Shown piece after piece: positions 63,322-64,000 of a stretch of DNA of 64,000 nucleotides. A program made the translations under genes and the position numbers. Numbering within the stretch: the stretch's first letter is position 1; each line of letters opens with the position of its first letter. The stretch covers positions 248,001 through 312,000 of the forward strand of contig JAEUWP010000180.1 in the NCBI GenBank assembly GCA_018524725.1, given 5' to 3'. The notes under the pieces were generated by a model, which saw only the letters and a program-made list of their open reading frames with translations, was not told the DNA's origin and did no database searches. The stretch comes from Podaxis mareebaensis. Taxonomy: Eukaryota; Basidiomycota; Agaricomycetes; Agaricales; Agaricaceae.

Positions 63322-64000
63322 TCATGGGTATGGGAGCAAAGGATCTTCGGGAGTTACAGGAACCATTTCGTACTCGTTTTCCATGTTCAAGTCGTCGGGC
63401 CGAGATTTAGAATGTCCATCTTGAGCCTTCTTTATGACCTCCCATTCGACACGAAGGAAAACCCACAACCACCGTCTCACGATTTCCGCCACCTCTAGCC
63501 AGAATATGCCCATACTTCCATCGCTAACCGAGTAAAGATGACTCGATAGTTTAATTGACCATGTCATCCTCAGGATCAGATTCAAGAACACAAGAAGAGG
63601 GTAGATTGGCAACGGGTATAGAAGCAGGGCGCGCAAACCCCATGGGTAAAGCCGCCGATGAGGACTGATTGCCCGACTTGAAACAGTGGACTTTCGATGT
63701 TCCTCAGAAGCCGTGGAATCAAAGGATGCGCGAGTTAGGAGAGGAGTGTGCGAGTACGATTGAAGCCGAGGCAGGAGAAGTTGCCGTGGTGGGCTTCTGT
63801 GTCCCGAGTTGTTGAATTCCTGTTGCTTCTTCAACATCTCCAAGCCCCAATCGTTAGTGACATCCCACCAAAAGGAGTAGCTCGAATTGATGGCGGCAGC
63901 AAGCAACCTGCATAGGACCAGAGTCAATTAATTATCCATCGCATCGTCGAATCGGCTAAGCTTACCACAAACGAAATGTTGCATGCCCAGGTTGACTGGA
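63322..64000 (-). CDS. EXS-domain membrane protein (ERD1/XPR1/SYG1 type), 5' part outside window
   Basis: The frame ends at 63322 and continues past the right edge. An intron at about 63909-63962 joins the partial exon HATFRLW to LLAAAINSSYSFWWDVTNDW, the EXS-domain signature. Further EXS features are LPIYPLLVFLNLILRMTWSI, KLSSHLYS and IFWLEVAEIVRRWLWVFLRV, followed by EWEVIKKAQ. There are at least two membrane segments. An insertion rich in Ser/Arg (63650-63820) separates the two EXS blocks. Proteins with only an EXS domain resemble Erd1 (Golgi phosphate recycling/ER protein retention), while those with an SPX domain are XPR1/SYG1 phosphate exporters; the missing N-terminus decides which. 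Confidence 0.85.

Overview
The window is nuclear DNA from a filamentous basidiomycete, most likely an Agaricomycete. The genes are split by many introns of about 50 nt with GTRNGT donors and YAG acceptors. The proteins resemble mushroom-type homologues, and the repeats are fungal Ty3/Gypsy (chromovirus) and Ty1/Copia LTR retrotransposons. There is no bacterial-style operon, CRISPR array or recognisable rRNA or tRNA gene. The ORFs seen in six frames are mostly single exons, so the gene models were joined by hand at splice sites.

Left arm (1-15.8 kb), dense housekeeping genes: mitochondrial ribosomal protein uS9m (-, runs off the left edge); CASP/COY1 Golgi coiled-coil protein (+); TFIIH subunit TFB1/p62 (-); PHOSPHO-type HAD phosphatase (+); YAK1 DYRK kinase (-); a three-exon proteasome assembly chaperone 4 homologue (-) that ends 14 bp before the YAK1 start codon; and a GRF zinc-finger protein (+).

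Middle (15.8-44.5 kb), gene-poor and repeat-rich: 15.8-22.4 kb has ordinary base composition but no gene I can support. From about 22.4 to 33.1 kb the DNA is almost free of CpG and holds a decayed Ty3/Gypsy chromovirus (23041-32278) with many stop codons. It also holds an inverted fragment of a related LTR and half of an old, inverted Copia solo LTR. A young Copia element (33112-41093, 649-bp LTRs, target duplication AGTAA) sits inside that solo LTR. A hexanucleotide microsatellite and another empty 3 kb follow.

Right arm (44.5-64 kb), dense again: CSL-family transcription factor (+); a small basidiomycete-type membrane protein (+); ESA1 MYST acetyltransferase (-); DBP7 DEAD-box helicase (+); ER cyclophilin with two possible C-termini (+); secreted DPBB/endoglucanase V-like protein (-); GCN5 acetyltransferase (+); NAD-dependent formate dehydrogenase (-); and an EXS-domain membrane protein (-, runs off the right edge). 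Two histone acetyltransferases (ESA1, GCN5), TFB1, YAK1 and CSL make this locus rich in transcription functions. The genes are separately transcribed and I see no pathway cluster.

The observations I would follow first are a candidate 55-nt optional intron that would separate Gag from Pol in the Copia element, a 69-codon ORF inside the Gypsy LTR that aligns without gaps to a diverged LTR, the alternative ER-retention versus membrane-anchor ends of the cyclophilin, and the 14-bp PAC4-YAK1 spacing.
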